From Opacimonas sp014872805 (GTDB lineage Bacteria; Pseudomonadota; Gammaproteobacteria; Enterobacterales; Alteromonadaceae), in contig WKFN01000010.1 in NCBI GenBank assembly GCA_014872805.1, forward strand, positions 1-64,000: a DNA stretch of 64,000 nt. Reading direction: 5' to 3'. Below the pieces are notes generated by a model. That model did no database searches and was not told where the DNA came from. It worked only from the letters and a program-made list of their open reading frames with translations. The position numbers and the translations under genes were made by a program. Positions 1 to 8,632 of this stretch are shown here, one piece after another (the stretch's first letter is position 1; every line of letters starts with the position of its first letter).

Positions 1-2
1 AG

Positions 3-253
3 TCTAAAATGAAAGGTAACCCAGCTCCACAAGCCATTAACTGCGAGGGTTGTGGCGATTTATGTTACTTTAGAGGGGAAAATCCCTAGAACCCCATAAA
101 GCTGCAACCGTATTGGAATTAGCGGGTGTGATTGACGGAAAATGCGCCCATCGAATTGCGGTTTATTTGATACAAAATGACTACCTTTCAATTAACCGAA
201 TCAGAGCAAGTGGAAAATATAATGTAAGCGCTTTCATTTTTACTTTTCATTAA
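3..253 (+). pseudogene. Frame-disrupted remnant of a small Cys-containing protein (partial at left edge)
   Basis: One frame is open from the left edge and includes an ATG at 9; it encodes a Cys-rich stretch (NCEGCGDLCYFRG) and stops at 87-89. The frame one base back (-1) is open from 74 to a TAA at 251-253 and continues in protein-like fashion (SLEPHKAATVLELAGV, then CAHRIAVYLIQNDY). The two overlap at a GGGGAAAA run (75-82), so a single indel there would join them into one protein. I do not recognise the family. It could be a decayed gene, a sequencing error in the run, or two unrelated short frames. Confidence 0.4.
223..236. promoter_or_regulatory. LacI-family-type operator upstream of the laminarinase
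   Basis: TGTAAGCGCTTTCA is a 14-bp palindrome centred on CG with one mismatched pair, matching the general LacI/GalR operator pattern (TGWAARCGYTTWCA). It lies 65 bp before the laminarinase start, suitable for repression by a sugar-responsive regulator. The cognate regulator is not next to it. The LacI gene near 36 kb appears to use a different, AT-rich site. Confidence 0.5.
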
Positions 254-300
254 CTTATCTTTGCTGTATCGTTAAGGTGTTTTAAATAAAAGAGCGTGAT

Positions 301-2259
301 ATGAAATTTTTTGTAAAATATTGGTTGGTAATGGTGTTTTTGCCATTCTCAGCACAGGCGGGTTGGGAAGTCACATGGATCGAACGCTTTGATGGCACGT
401 CTGTCAATTGGAACAACTGGACGGCGCAAACCAACGCCAATTACAATAATGAAGTGCAGTGTTACACCGATGATGAAACATCTGCTAACCGTAATTATGA
501 AGTATCAGACGGCACATTAAAAATTACCTCTCGCCGCATGAATATCAATTGTCCTGGGCAAAATGGACGTTTTCGTGAATGGACTTCAGGTCGTTTGAAC
601 TCCAAAGATAAGGCAGAATTTTTGTATGGCAGAATTGAAACGCGTTTGCGTTTTGATGATTTACGCCATGGCACTTGGCCTGCATTTTGGGCCTTAGAAA
701 ATCGCATACAAGAACAACCCATCGCGGGTGATAACGACAACATCGGTTGGCCAAATCGTGGGGCAGGTGAAATCGATATATGGGAATGGCACGGAAATAA
801 CGGTAACAGTTATATTACGGCATTCCATAACTCGACCCGCTATGCTGGCAGTGATGCTTGTGGTGCTGTCGCTTATTATAACTACCCTAGTGGTGCTCCA
901 GATGTACAGGATTTTAATGTATATGCAATGGAATGGACTGCTGATAGCATTAGTTTTCATATAAATGACACCGAAGTAGTGCGTTATGATATGCGCAGTT
1001 GTGATTTTTATGAAGAACCGATGTTCCTTCTGCTCAATGTCGCGATGGGAGGTACTTTAGGCGGTGCGATAGATTCATCTTTGGATACATCTACGTTGGA
1101 AGTCGATTATGTTGCGCGTTGTTTACCAACGTCCTCAAACCAAGCGTCACGTTGTAACGAAACGACTCCATTGGCACTTGACGATGACAATGATGGGGTG
1201 GCCAATAATGAAGATCAGTGTCCTGCGACGCAAGCCGATGCAAACGTCGATTATCGAGGATGCGTAGTGGTTCCGCCTGAGCAACTACCGGATGCACCCG
1301 AAACAGCTGCACCGATACCTACAGTAGATGCCAATAACGTGATTTCTTTGTATTCGGATGTATATGAAAATATTACTAATATTGATTACAACCCAAACTG
1401 GAACCAAGCCACTCAAGTTGAAGAGCTTTTGATTGAAGGCAATAACACGCTGGTTTATCGTGGTTTGAATTATCAGGGCACGGATTATGGTGACAATAAG
1501 CAAGATGTCAGTGATTATGACTTTTTGCATATTGATTATTGGACCAAGGACGCAGCCTTCCTCGAATTATACCTAATCAGTCCAGGTCCTAATGAAACCC
1601 CAGTTAACTTACCTATCGAGCGTGCGCAGTGGCAAAGTGCGGTGGTGCCACTCAGTGAATACGAACAAGTCGTTGATTTAACAGATACATTTCAGCTTAA
1701 AATAATAGGTTCCGGAACTGTTTTTATTGATAATATTTATTTTAGTCGAAGGGCTGATGATGGGAATACCGACCCAACAACTCCAACCAATCCATCTAAC
1801 CCAACTAATCCAACCCCATCAAACAATGCGCCGACTATTAATTTGCTTGTCGCCCAAGCATCACAAACGATTTCTCGTATTGATACAACCGATGGCAATG
1901 TAACTGTGATTGCTCAAGTTCAAGATAATGATAGTAATGACTCACAAACCATTGTGTGGAGTATTAGTGGTGTGTCCAATCATAATGTAAATAATGCACA
2001 ACTCACATTTTCTCCAGCTGCAATCACTGCAGATCAAGTGATCATCAGTGCGACGGTAACGGATTCAGGCTCTCCGGGATTAAGTGCCACAGCGACGAGT
2101 ACCTTAAATGTATTCACCCCTGCAACAACCCCTTCGACTCCAGTAAATCTGGGTACTAATGATTCAGGAGGGTCTACAGGTGGTATTGTAAGTGCCTATT
2201 GGATGGTGGGACTTGGCTTATTGGTTTTATGGAGAAGAAAAAACCTTTTGTACAGGTGA
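301..2259 (+). CDS. Secreted GH16 beta-glucanase (laminarinase-like) with accessory domains and GlyGly-CTERM-like tail
   Basis: This is a modular endo-beta-1,3-glucanase of family GH16 (652 aa), expected to cut laminarin-type glucans outside the cell. A signal peptide (about 1-20) is followed by the GH16 domain (about 22-275). Its catalytic motif EIDIWE gives nucleophile E157, D159 and acid/base E162. A thrombospondin type-3-like Ca2+ loop (about 293-321, DDDNDG), a beta-sandwich carbohydrate-binding-like domain (about 345-482), a Thr/Pro/Asn linker and an Ig-like domain (about 508-605) follow. The C-terminus has Gly-Gly, a hydrophobic helix and an Arg/Lys tail (WRRK), as in GlyGly-CTERM proteins sorted by rhombosortase. 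AGAG precedes the ATG. No other polysaccharide-degradation gene adjoins it. The exact substrate is inferred. Confidence 0.88.
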   Translation: MKFFVKYWLVMVFLPFSAQAGWEVTWIERFDGTSVNWNNWTAQTNANYNNEVQCYTDDETSANRNYEVSDGTLKITSRRMNINCPGQNGRFREWTSGRLNSKDKAEFLYGRIETRLRFDDLRHGTWPAFWALENRIQEQPIAGDNDNIGWPNRGAGEIDIWEWHGNNGNSYITAFHNSTRYAGSDACGAVAYYNYPSGAPDVQDFNVYAMEWTADSISFHINDTEVVRYDMRSCDFYEEPMFLLLNVAMGGTLGGAIDSSLDTSTLEVDYVARCLPTSSNQASRCNETTPLALDDDNDGVANNEDQCPATQADANVDYRGCVVVPPEQLPDAPETAAPIPTVDANNVISLYSDVYENITNIDYNPNWNQATQVEELLIEGNNTLVYRGLNYQGTDYGDNKQDVSDYDFLHIDYWTKDAAFLELYLISPGPNETPVNLPIERAQWQSAVVPLSEYEQVVDLTDTFQLKIIGSGTVFIDNIYFSRRADDGNTDPTTPTNPSNPTNPTPSNNAPTINLLVAQASQTISRIDTTDGNVTVIAQVQDNDSNDSQTIVWSISGVSNHNVNNAQLTFSPAAITADQVIISATVTDSGSPGLSATATSTLNVFTPATTPSTPVNLGTNDSGGSTGGIVSAYWMVGLGLLVLWRRKNLLYR

Positions 2260-2316
2260 CACCAACCAGACATTCGTGCATACTTTAATTTTTGAAAATT
2301 AGATTTCTATACGGAC

Positions 2317-3366
2317 ATGATACTGCTGTTAGTTTACATTGGTGTGGCATTGGGCTTTTCTTTTTTGTGTTCCATTGCCGAAGCGGTTATTTTGAGTGTG
2401 TCGAGCGCACATATCTCGGTTCTCAAGAAAAAGCGTAACGCCAGTGGCCAGATCCTTGAAGATCTCACGCAAGATATCAATAAACCGCTTTCGGCGATAT
2501 TAACCCTCAATACTATTGCACATACGATGGGCGCAGCAGGCGCTGGTGCGCAAGCGGCAAAAGTATTTGGGGATGCGTATTTAGGGCTCATTTCTGCGGT
2601 GTTGACGCTGTTGATTTTGGTGTTCTCTGAAATTATACCCAAGACTCTTGGCGCGACGTTCTGGCGTCAACTGGCTCCGGTTACTGCGTATTTTTTGAAG
2701 TATTTAATACTTGTACTGTATCCATTTGTGGTCATGTCCAAAAAGCTCACCTCAGGTTTTACTGAAGAATCACCATTAAAAGGACTATCTCGAGAAGAAC
2801 TTCACGCGATGGCCGAAGTCTCAGGGCAAGAGGGACAATTGGCTGCGCATGAAGCGAATATCCTCAAAAGTCTTATGTCACTTCACGAGATGACTATCCG
2901 TCAAGCCATGACGCATCGCAAGGACGTATTTTCTGTCCCTCAAGATATGACGGTGGATGCTTTTTGTAACGAGCATGCGCATGTGCAGTTTTCGCGTATT
3001 CCGATCTTCGAAGAAGGTGATGCCGAAAAAATTGTTGGATTTGTCATGAAAACGGACATATTAATTGCTCAGGCTCAAGACAAACCGCATTATCCCCTCA
3101 TCGATTTCAAAAAAGACATGCCTGCACTGCTCAGCTCGATGCCGTTATCGAGTACGTTTGATAAATTCTTATCACATAAAGTCCATATGCTACATGTGAT
3201 AGACGAGTACGGCGGCTTAGAAGGCATTTTGACTATGGAAGATTTGTTAGAGGCACTTTTAGGTGTGGATATTCAGGATGAAACCGATGAAAACATGAGT
3301 CTACGACAAGTTGCTCAAGCTTTGGCAAAATCGCGCAGACAAAAGGTAGTTAACAAAGAAACCTAA
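2317..3366 (+). CDS. CNNM (DUF21)/CBS-domain membrane protein, CorC/HlyC-like family
   Basis: A membrane protein of 349 aa. The N-terminal DUF21/CNNM transmembrane domain (about 1-145) carries the family signature EIIPK (105-109). A CBS pair follows (about 195-315), ending in the typical IDEYGGLEGILTMEDLLE segment (from 295). The C-terminal CorC_HlyC domain of many relatives is absent, so this is the short form. Members are linked to Mg2+ or divalent-cation export and homeostasis; the ligand here is not shown. It stands alone between the laminarinase and a rho-independent terminator. Confidence 0.85.
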   Translation: MILLLVYIGVALGFSFLCSIAEAVILSVSSAHISVLKKKRNASGQILEDLTQDINKPLSAILTLNTIAHTMGAAGAGAQAAKVFGDAYLGLISAVLTLLILVFSEIIPKTLGATFWRQLAPVTAYFLKYLILVLYPFVVMSKKLTSGFTEESPLKGLSREELHAMAEVSGQEGQLAAHEANILKSLMSLHEMTIRQAMTHRKDVFSVPQDMTVDAFCNEHAHVQFSRIPIFEEGDAEKIVGFVMKTDILIAQAQDKPHYPLIDFKKDMPALLSSMPLSSTFDKFLSHKVHMLHVIDEYGGLEGILTMEDLLEALLGVDIQDETDENMSLRQVAQALAKSRRQKVVNKET

Positions 3367-3388
3367 AATGATTCTACTTTTTAGAATT

Positions 3389-3416
3389 AAAAGCGCGATT
3401 TTTTGCGCTTTTTTTA
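3389..3416 (+). terminator. Rho-independent terminator after the CNNM/CBS gene
   Basis: Inverted repeat AAAAGCGC/GCGCTTTT with an 8-nt loop, running into a T tract. It sits 23 bp after the CNNM stop codon. Confidence 0.8.
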
Positions 3417-3471
3417 TATTTAATAGAAGATAATATATTTCTTGTAACCTTTACTAATCAGGAGATATGTT

Positions 3472-3918
3472 ATGCAACAGTTTCAAAAAATCTTAGCAAC
3501 ACAATCAGAATTAGCACCACTCGTTCTACGCATCGTCGCTGGAATTATCTTTGCGGCATACGGAGCACAAAAGTTATTTGCGTGGTTTGGTGGATACGGG
3601 CTTGAAGGCACAGGCCAGTTTTTCGATTCAATTGGCCTTTCACCTGGCTATTATCTTGCCATGTTGGCAGGCAGTGCAGAGTTTTTCGGTGGCTTAGCCC
3701 TGATAGTTGGCGTGTTGGTGCGTCCAGCAGCGTTGGCGCTGACATTCACTATGATCATCGCGATTGTGACAGTACATTTAGAAAACGGCTTGTTTATGGC
3801 TAATAATGGATATGCGTTTGCATTAACGTTGTTGGCGATGAGTTTCGCACTTGTGTTTACCGGGGCAGGAAAGTTAGGGGTTGATGGATGGTTAAATGAA
3901 CGTTTATCGTCACTTTAG
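3472..3918 (+). CDS. DoxX family membrane protein
   Basis: A small integral membrane protein (148 aa) with four predicted hydrophobic helices and the DoxX-family start (LRIVAGIIFAAYGAQKLFAWFGG). It has the usual length for the family. DoxX-like proteins are quinone- or thiol-related membrane proteins of mostly unresolved function. A strong AGGAG Shine-Dalgarno lies 7 nt before the ATG. Terminators on both sides make it monocistronic. Confidence 0.85.
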   Translation: MQQFQKILATQSELAPLVLRIVAGIIFAAYGAQKLFAWFGGYGLEGTGQFFDSIGLSPGYYLAMLAGSAEFFGGLALIVGVLVRPAALALTFTMIIAIVTVHLENGLFMANNGYAFALTLLAMSFALVFTGAGKLGVDGWLNERLSSL

Positions 3919-3947
3919 ACTAGTTGTTCAATCATTTCAGCTGATAT

Positions 3948-3975
3948 AAAAAAGAGCGCCGAAGCGCTCTTTTTT
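3948..3975. terminator. Bidirectional terminator between doxX-like gene and the 3974-4426 gene
   Basis: A 12-bp perfect stem, AAAAAAGAGCGC/GCGCTCTTTTTT with a CGAA loop, works in both directions between convergent genes. Its right edge overlaps the stop codon of the minus-strand gene. Confidence 0.85.
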
Positions 3976-4426
3976 AGTGAAGTACATCTTCACTATAGAA
4001 AAACTTATGCCACATACTCAAATGCTCCATAAAGCGTGACTTAGTCGTCGCGCTTACTTCAGCCACTTGGAGTAGGTCATCGGGGATCTCCCCCAATATT
4101 CGCCAAAAAGTTAATGCTTGAGCCCCACAGGCAAGAACTTGGGCACAGTTTGCGTTTGCATTGCCATTTGCCATATAGGTTTGACTTTTAGTTACCAGAT
4201 CTGACATTTCAGCAGGCATCTCGTCAATATCGTCTAAACTACTTTTAAATATATCCCGCAATGCAACCCAGTGCTCATTATCATCTGATACATCCTTCTG
4301 CGTAGTCATGACATGACTTTGCACAGCATTAATATGCTGCAAAATATCAAAATTGAGTTGATGCAATTTCTGAAAAAGTGGCTCTTTTTCAACTAACCTT
4401 GGATCGATAAATCGTTCTTCTGACAT
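3974..4426 (-). CDS. Hypothetical soluble protein (150 aa)
   Basis: I do not recognise the family. The product is acidic and predicted mostly helical, without a signal peptide or membrane segment. It contains one Cys pair in a CAQVLAC motif near residue 95 and several aromatic residues at the C-terminus (WHKFFYSED). A good GAGGA ribosome binding site precedes the ATG, so it is probably translated. It converges on the DoxX gene and is divergent from nhaD. No function is proposed. Confidence 0.7.
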   Translation of the reverse strand: MSEERFIDPRLVEKEPLFQKLHQLNFDILQHINAVQSHVMTTQKDVSDDNEHWVALRDIFKSSLDDIDEMPAEMSDLVTKSQTYMANGNANANCAQVLACGAQALTFWRILGEIPDDLLQVAEVSATTKSRFMEHLSMWHKFFYSEDVLH

Positions 4427-4635
4427 GGTTCCTCACTTCATTTTTACAAGGCTAACAATCATTTAACAGCAATCATTATGCAAAATAGGTATTATTAATA
4501 GTGAAAATGGTCTTGCAGGCGTTGATAAATAAGGGAAATGTCAATTTGCTCCCTTTTCGACTACCAAAGTCTAATTCAGATACTAGCATAAATGGATACT
4601 CTTAGTAGTAGATTATTGTTTTTAAGGTAAATTTT

Positions 4636-6057
4636 ATGCGAACTTTCACACTCCTCATGACGGTGTTGTTGACTGCGTTTGCCCCAGCTGCGATGGCTGG
4701 AGGTGGCGGCGGGCTAACAATAGACCTCACAACAACGGCTGCAGGCTTTTTGGCAATCGGTGTTTTCGTTGTGGCTTATACAGCGGTTATATTCGAAGAA
4801 CAGATTCATATGCGCAAGTCCAAGCCAGTTTTATTTGCCGCTGGCGTGATTTGGATCATTATTGCCTTTGTCTACATGGGGACGGATAAACGTCACTTAG
4901 TAGAAGAGGGGATTCGTCATAATTTCCTTGAATACGCAGAACTCTTTTTCTTCCTACTTGTGGCAATGACTTACATCAATGCTATGCTTGAACGCGGTGT
5001 GTTTGATGAATTACGCAATCGTTTAGTGAGACGTGGATATAGCTATAAATCACTGTTTTGGTTGACTGGCGTCTTGGCATTCTTTATTTCACCTATTGCC
5101 GATAACCTAACCACGGCGTTGGTGATGTGTGCGGTGATCATGGCTGTAGGTCGTGATAACCCTAGCTTCATTGCGCTTGGGTGTATCAACATTGTGGTCA
5201 GCGCTAATGCGGGTGGTGCGTTTAGCCCATTTGGTGATATTACAACCTTAATGGTCTGGCAAAAAGGCATTTTGGATTTCCATGAATTCTTTGCTTTGTT
5301 TATACCATCTGTTGTGAACTATTTGATCCCAGCAACAATAATGTCCTTTGCGATCCCCAAAGGCAATCCACCACCATTGGCAGATGACAATAATGGCCCT
5401 GCGATCAAGCGTGGCGGGATGCGTATTGTTGGTTTCTTTTTATTAACCATTGTGACCGCGGTGAGCTTCCATAATTTCTTACATATTCCGCCTGTGTTCG
5501 GCATGATGTTCGGATTGGTGTATTTGAAGTTATTTGGTTACTACCTCAAAACCGTCGAAAAAACCTACGCAGCATTGAATGACGCGATTCCAGGTGCGGC
5601 ACCTAAACGTGCAGCGGATGGAAAAGACAAGTTTGATATCTTTAACAAAGTCGCTCAGGCCGAGTGGGATACCTTATTCTTCTTCTACGGCGTAATCTTA
5701 GCGGTCGGTGGTCTTGGTTTTATGGGCTACTTGGCATTGGCATCTGAATTTATGTACGTACAACTTGGTACCACTACAGCCAATGTTCTGGTCGGTATAT
5801 TGTCTGCTATCGTGGATAATATCCCCGTGATGTTTGCGGTATTGACTATGCAACCTGAGATGAGCCACTCACAATGGTTATTAGTGACCCTCACTGCGGG
5901 GGTTGGCGGCAGTATGCTGTCGATTGGTTCTGCAGCGGGTGTTGCGCTAATGGGACAAGCGCGTGGTTACTACACATTTTTTGCCCACCTCAAATGGACT
6001 TGGGCAATAGCCTTAGGCTATGCAGCAAGTATTATGGTGCACTTGGCGATTAACTAA
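4636..6057 (+). CDS. nhaD: Na+/H+ antiporter NhaD
   Basis: A sodium/proton antiporter of the NhaD (arsenite-permease-like) family, 473 aa with about 12-13 hydrophobic segments. It expels Na+ (and Li+) in exchange for protons and is common in marine and halophilic gammaproteobacteria. The N-terminus looks like a cleavable signal (1-21, ending AMA). Conserved stretches include DNLTT (156-160) and NAGGAFSPFGDITT (191-204) in the transport core. AAGG precedes the ATG. It is monocistronic, ending at a strong terminator. Confidence 0.93.
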   Translation: MRTFTLLMTVLLTAFAPAAMAGGGGGLTIDLTTTAAGFLAIGVFVVAYTAVIFEEQIHMRKSKPVLFAAGVIWIIIAFVYMGTDKRHLVEEGIRHNFLEYAELFFFLLVAMTYINAMLERGVFDELRNRLVRRGYSYKSLFWLTGVLAFFISPIADNLTTALVMCAVIMAVGRDNPSFIALGCINIVVSANAGGAFSPFGDITTLMVWQKGILDFHEFFALFIPSVVNYLIPATIMSFAIPKGNPPPLADDNNGPAIKRGGMRIVGFFLLTIVTAVSFHNFLHIPPVFGMMFGLVYLKLFGYYLKTVEKTYAALNDAIPGAAPKRAADGKDKFDIFNKVAQAEWDTLFFFYGVILAVGGLGFMGYLALASEFMYVQLGTTTANVLVGILSAIVDNIPVMFAVLTMQPEMSHSQWLLVTLTAGVGGSMLSIGSAAGVALMGQARGYYTFFAHLKWTWAIALGYAASIMVHLAIN

Positions 6058-6089
6058 ACCCTAAGCATTTTAAAAAAGTAAAATCAACA

Positions 6090-6124
6090 AACCCGAGTCT
6101 TCACTGTTAGCCTCGGGTTTTTTT
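6090..6124 (+). terminator. Rho-independent terminator of nhaD
   Basis: AACCCGAG/CTCGGGTT stem with a 14-nt loop followed by seven T residues, 33 bp after the nhaD stop. Confidence 0.88.
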
Positions 6125-6160
6125 ATGTAAAATAAACATAAATTCACATGATTAAAAACT

Positions 6161-7084
6161 ATGTTTGCACTCGATATAAACGCACTTCAAAAAACCTACA
6201 AAGGCGGTGTTCAAGCCCTAAAAGGGATTGATTTACAAGTACAACAAGGTGATTTTTTTGCTTTGCTGGGGCCCAATGGCGCAGGTAAATCGACAACCAT
6301 CGGTATCATTTCAGCTTTAGTCAACAAAACTGCTGGTTCGGTAAAGGTGTTTGAACACGACTTAGATAATGCACTAGACAAAGCGAAATCCTGTATTGGC
6401 CTAGTACCACAAGAATTTAATTTTAACCAGTTTGAGACAGTATTGCAGATCGTGGTCGATCAAGCCGGGTATTACGGCGTACCGAGAGCGATCGCTAAAG
6501 AGCGCGCTGAAAAATATCTGAGCAAACTCGATTTGTGGGAAAAACGCAATGCTCCTGCGCGGACATTATCAGGCGGTATGAAGCGTCGTTTGATGATTGC
6601 ACGGGCTTTAGTACATGAACCTAAATTATTGATTTTGGATGAGCCGACTGCTGGAGTGGATATTGAGATCCGACGTTCAATGTGGACGTTTTTGCAAGAG
6701 ATCAATGCGCAAGGTGTGACCATCATTTTGACCACCCATTATCTTGAAGAGGCCGAGATGCTCTGTAAGAACATTGCTATCATTGATAAAGGTATCATCG
6801 TTGAAAACACGACAATTAAAGCACTTCTCGCCAAACTCAATATCGAAACCTTTATCTTAGATGTGGAAACAAACACATCAGAGATTGTGCTCAATGGCAT
6901 TGAATGCCGTTTTAAAGATGGCGAGTTAGAAATTGATGTACCCAAAGAAGCAGGACTAAATCCTGTGTTTGCTCAGCTTAGTGAGCAAGGTGTGCAAGTG
7001 TTGAGTATGCGCAATAAAGCAAACCGTCTTGAAGAGTTATTTGTGCGTTTAGTGGAAGCAGGTCGAGGGGATAATAATGAATAA
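6161..7084 (+). CDS. yadG: ABC transporter ATP-binding protein, YadG-like
   Basis: ATPase subunit of a DrrA/YadG-type ABC exporter (307 aa). It has Walker A GPNGAGKST (37-45), the signature LSGGM (136-140), Walker B LLILDEP (156-162) and the switch His in LTTHYLEEAE. It overlaps the downstream permease by 8 bp, giving translational coupling. The position near the pan/folK/pcnB cluster matches E. coli yadGH, which supports the assignment. The exported substrate is unknown. Confidence 0.9.
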   Translation: MFALDINALQKTYKGGVQALKGIDLQVQQGDFFALLGPNGAGKSTTIGIISALVNKTAGSVKVFEHDLDNALDKAKSCIGLVPQEFNFNQFETVLQIVVDQAGYYGVPRAIAKERAEKYLSKLDLWEKRNAPARTLSGGMKRRLMIARALVHEPKLLILDEPTAGVDIEIRRSMWTFLQEINAQGVTIILTTHYLEEAEMLCKNIAIIDKGIIVENTTIKALLAKLNIETFILDVETNTSEIVLNGIECRFKDGELEIDVPKEAGLNPVFAQLSEQGVQVLSMRNKANRLEELFVRLVEAGRGDNNE

Positions 7085-7847
7085 TATGATTTTCACTGCG
7101 CTCAAAACGATCTGGATCAAGGAATGTACTCGCTTTTTGCGAATTTGGGTGCAAACCCTCGTTCCGCCCGCGATTACGATGTCTTTGTATTTTGTGATTT
7201 TTGGCAACTTGATTGGCTCTCGGATTGGTGAGATGGGTGGCTTTACCTACATGGAGTTTATCGTGCCAGGACTCATTATGATGTCGATCATCACAAACTC
7301 GTACGCCAATGTGTCGAGCTCATTTTTTAGTGCTAAATTTCAGCGCAACATAGAAGAATTATTAATTTCACCTGTTCCTACATGGGTCATTATCATGGGG
7401 TTTGTTGGGGGCGGTGTCGCGCGAGCCATGCTAATCGGGATCATTGTGACTACGGTATCGTTGTTCTTTGTTGACGTACACATTCACAACGCCCTGATTA
7501 TTATGATCACTCTGATTTTAACCGCGACGCTATTTGCGACAGCAGGTTTAATTAACGGTGTCTTCGCCAAAACATTTGATGACATATCAGTGGTACCCAC
7601 CTTTGTTCTGACGCCTTTAACTTATTTAGGTGGCGTGTTTTACTCCCTTAGTTTATTACCAGAATTTTGGCAGATGGTGAGTAAAATCAATCCGATAGTA
7701 TACATGGTCAATGGTTTCCGCTATGGGTTTTTGGGTTACAGCGATGTTAATTATGCGTATTCACTAGTATTGTTACTTGGTTTTAATGTGGTAGCCTTTG
7801 CAGTTGCTTATCGTTTGATTCAGCGTGGCACAGGTATCCGCAGTTAA
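7077..7847 (+). CDS. yadH: ABC transporter permease, YadH-like (ABC-2 type)
   Basis: ABC-2 type membrane permease of 256 aa with six predicted helices and the conserved PLTYLGGVFYSL segment near residue 180. It pairs with the preceding ATPase, whose 3' end it overlaps by 8 bp. Its own stop overlaps the next ATG (TAATG), so the three genes form one coupled operon. Confidence 0.9.
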   Translation: MNNMIFTALKTIWIKECTRFLRIWVQTLVPPAITMSLYFVIFGNLIGSRIGEMGGFTYMEFIVPGLIMMSIITNSYANVSSSFFSAKFQRNIEELLISPVPTWVIIMGFVGGGVARAMLIGIIVTTVSLFFVDVHIHNALIIMITLILTATLFATAGLINGVFAKTFDDISVVPTFVLTPLTYLGGVFYSLSLLPEFWQMVSKINPIVYMVNGFRYGFLGYSDVNYAYSLVLLLGFNVVAFAVAYRLIQRGTGIRS

Positions 7848-8509
7848 TGGCACAAGGCAACTCACGAGTTATTACGACGAATCAAACGGGCGTGCATGAC
7901 AAGTTAATTGATTTGGTGGCTAGGTACTTACACTCACCAAATCTCAAACCAATCAATGCACATACTCAAATTGCTTTTGCCGAAGTCAGTGATTGGTTAG
8001 ACGGTTGGCAAGGTGACATTATTTTAGACAATTGCTGTGGGGTCGGGGCTAGTACAGCCAAAATTGCTAAACTTTATCCCGAAGCCAAAGTCATTGGGAT
8101 TGATAAGTCTGCCCAACGTGTAGACAAACACGCGCATTACGCTATAGCCCAAGACAATTATATTCTGGTTCGTGCCGACCTAAATGATTTTTGGCGATTG
8201 GCGCGAAAGGCGCAATGGCAATGCGAAAAGCAATATTTGCTCTATCCAAATCCATATCCCAAATCGACACAAGTCCAGAAGCGTTGGCATGGTTCACCTG
8301 CCTTTTTGGATATGTTGGCATTAGGTGGTGCATTAGTGCTGAGATCAAATTGGCGTTTATACCTTGAGGAAGTCGCAACGGTTTTGAGTTATCTAGGCAC
8401 TTGCTCATCCATCAAAGAGGTGAACGATGCTGAGCCAATGACGCCTTTTGAAGCAAAATATCAAAATAGCGGCCAAGTTTGTTGGGAATTGTGTACGATG
8501 AAGGTTTAG
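7847..8509 (+). CDS. SAM-dependent methyltransferase related to TrmB
   Basis: A Rossmann-fold methyltransferase (220 aa) with a SAM loop DNCCGVGAS (61-69), an acidic residue after strand beta-2 (GID, 84-86) and a YPNPYPKS motif (133-140). The last resembles the PDPWPK-type motif of tRNA (guanine-N7) methyltransferase TrmB. It is divergent from true TrmB, so tRNA modification is only a possibility. It starts inside the stop of the ABC permease (TAATG), implying co-expression with the exporter, which is unusual for a tRNA enzyme. Confidence 0.72.
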   Translation: MAQGNSRVITTNQTGVHDKLIDLVARYLHSPNLKPINAHTQIAFAEVSDWLDGWQGDIILDNCCGVGASTAKIAKLYPEAKVIGIDKSAQRVDKHAHYAIAQDNYILVRADLNDFWRLARKAQWQCEKQYLLYPNPYPKSTQVQKRWHGSPAFLDMLALGGALVLRSNWRLYLEEVATVLSYLGTCSSIKEVNDAEPMTPFEAKYQNSGQVCWELCTMKV

Positions 8510-8632
8510 TCGTGTATTGCTTGTCCCAGTATTAGAAAATGCTAGTATTTGCAATGTCATAGTTATAATATGCGCATCTCGCCTAGGATGGCGGTATTAA
8601 ATGATAGATAGACAACGATTTTTGGAAAGCCC

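Noticed and set aside
75..82. Programmed -1 frameshift site in the left-edge remnant
   Set aside because: The zero-frame codons around GGGGAAAA do not form an X XXY YYZ heptamer, and no downstream pseudoknot is evident.
4427..4635. Possible Na+-sensing riboswitch before nhaD
   Set aside because: The 209-bp leader is AT-rich and I find no stable conserved-looking fold or expression-platform terminator to support it.
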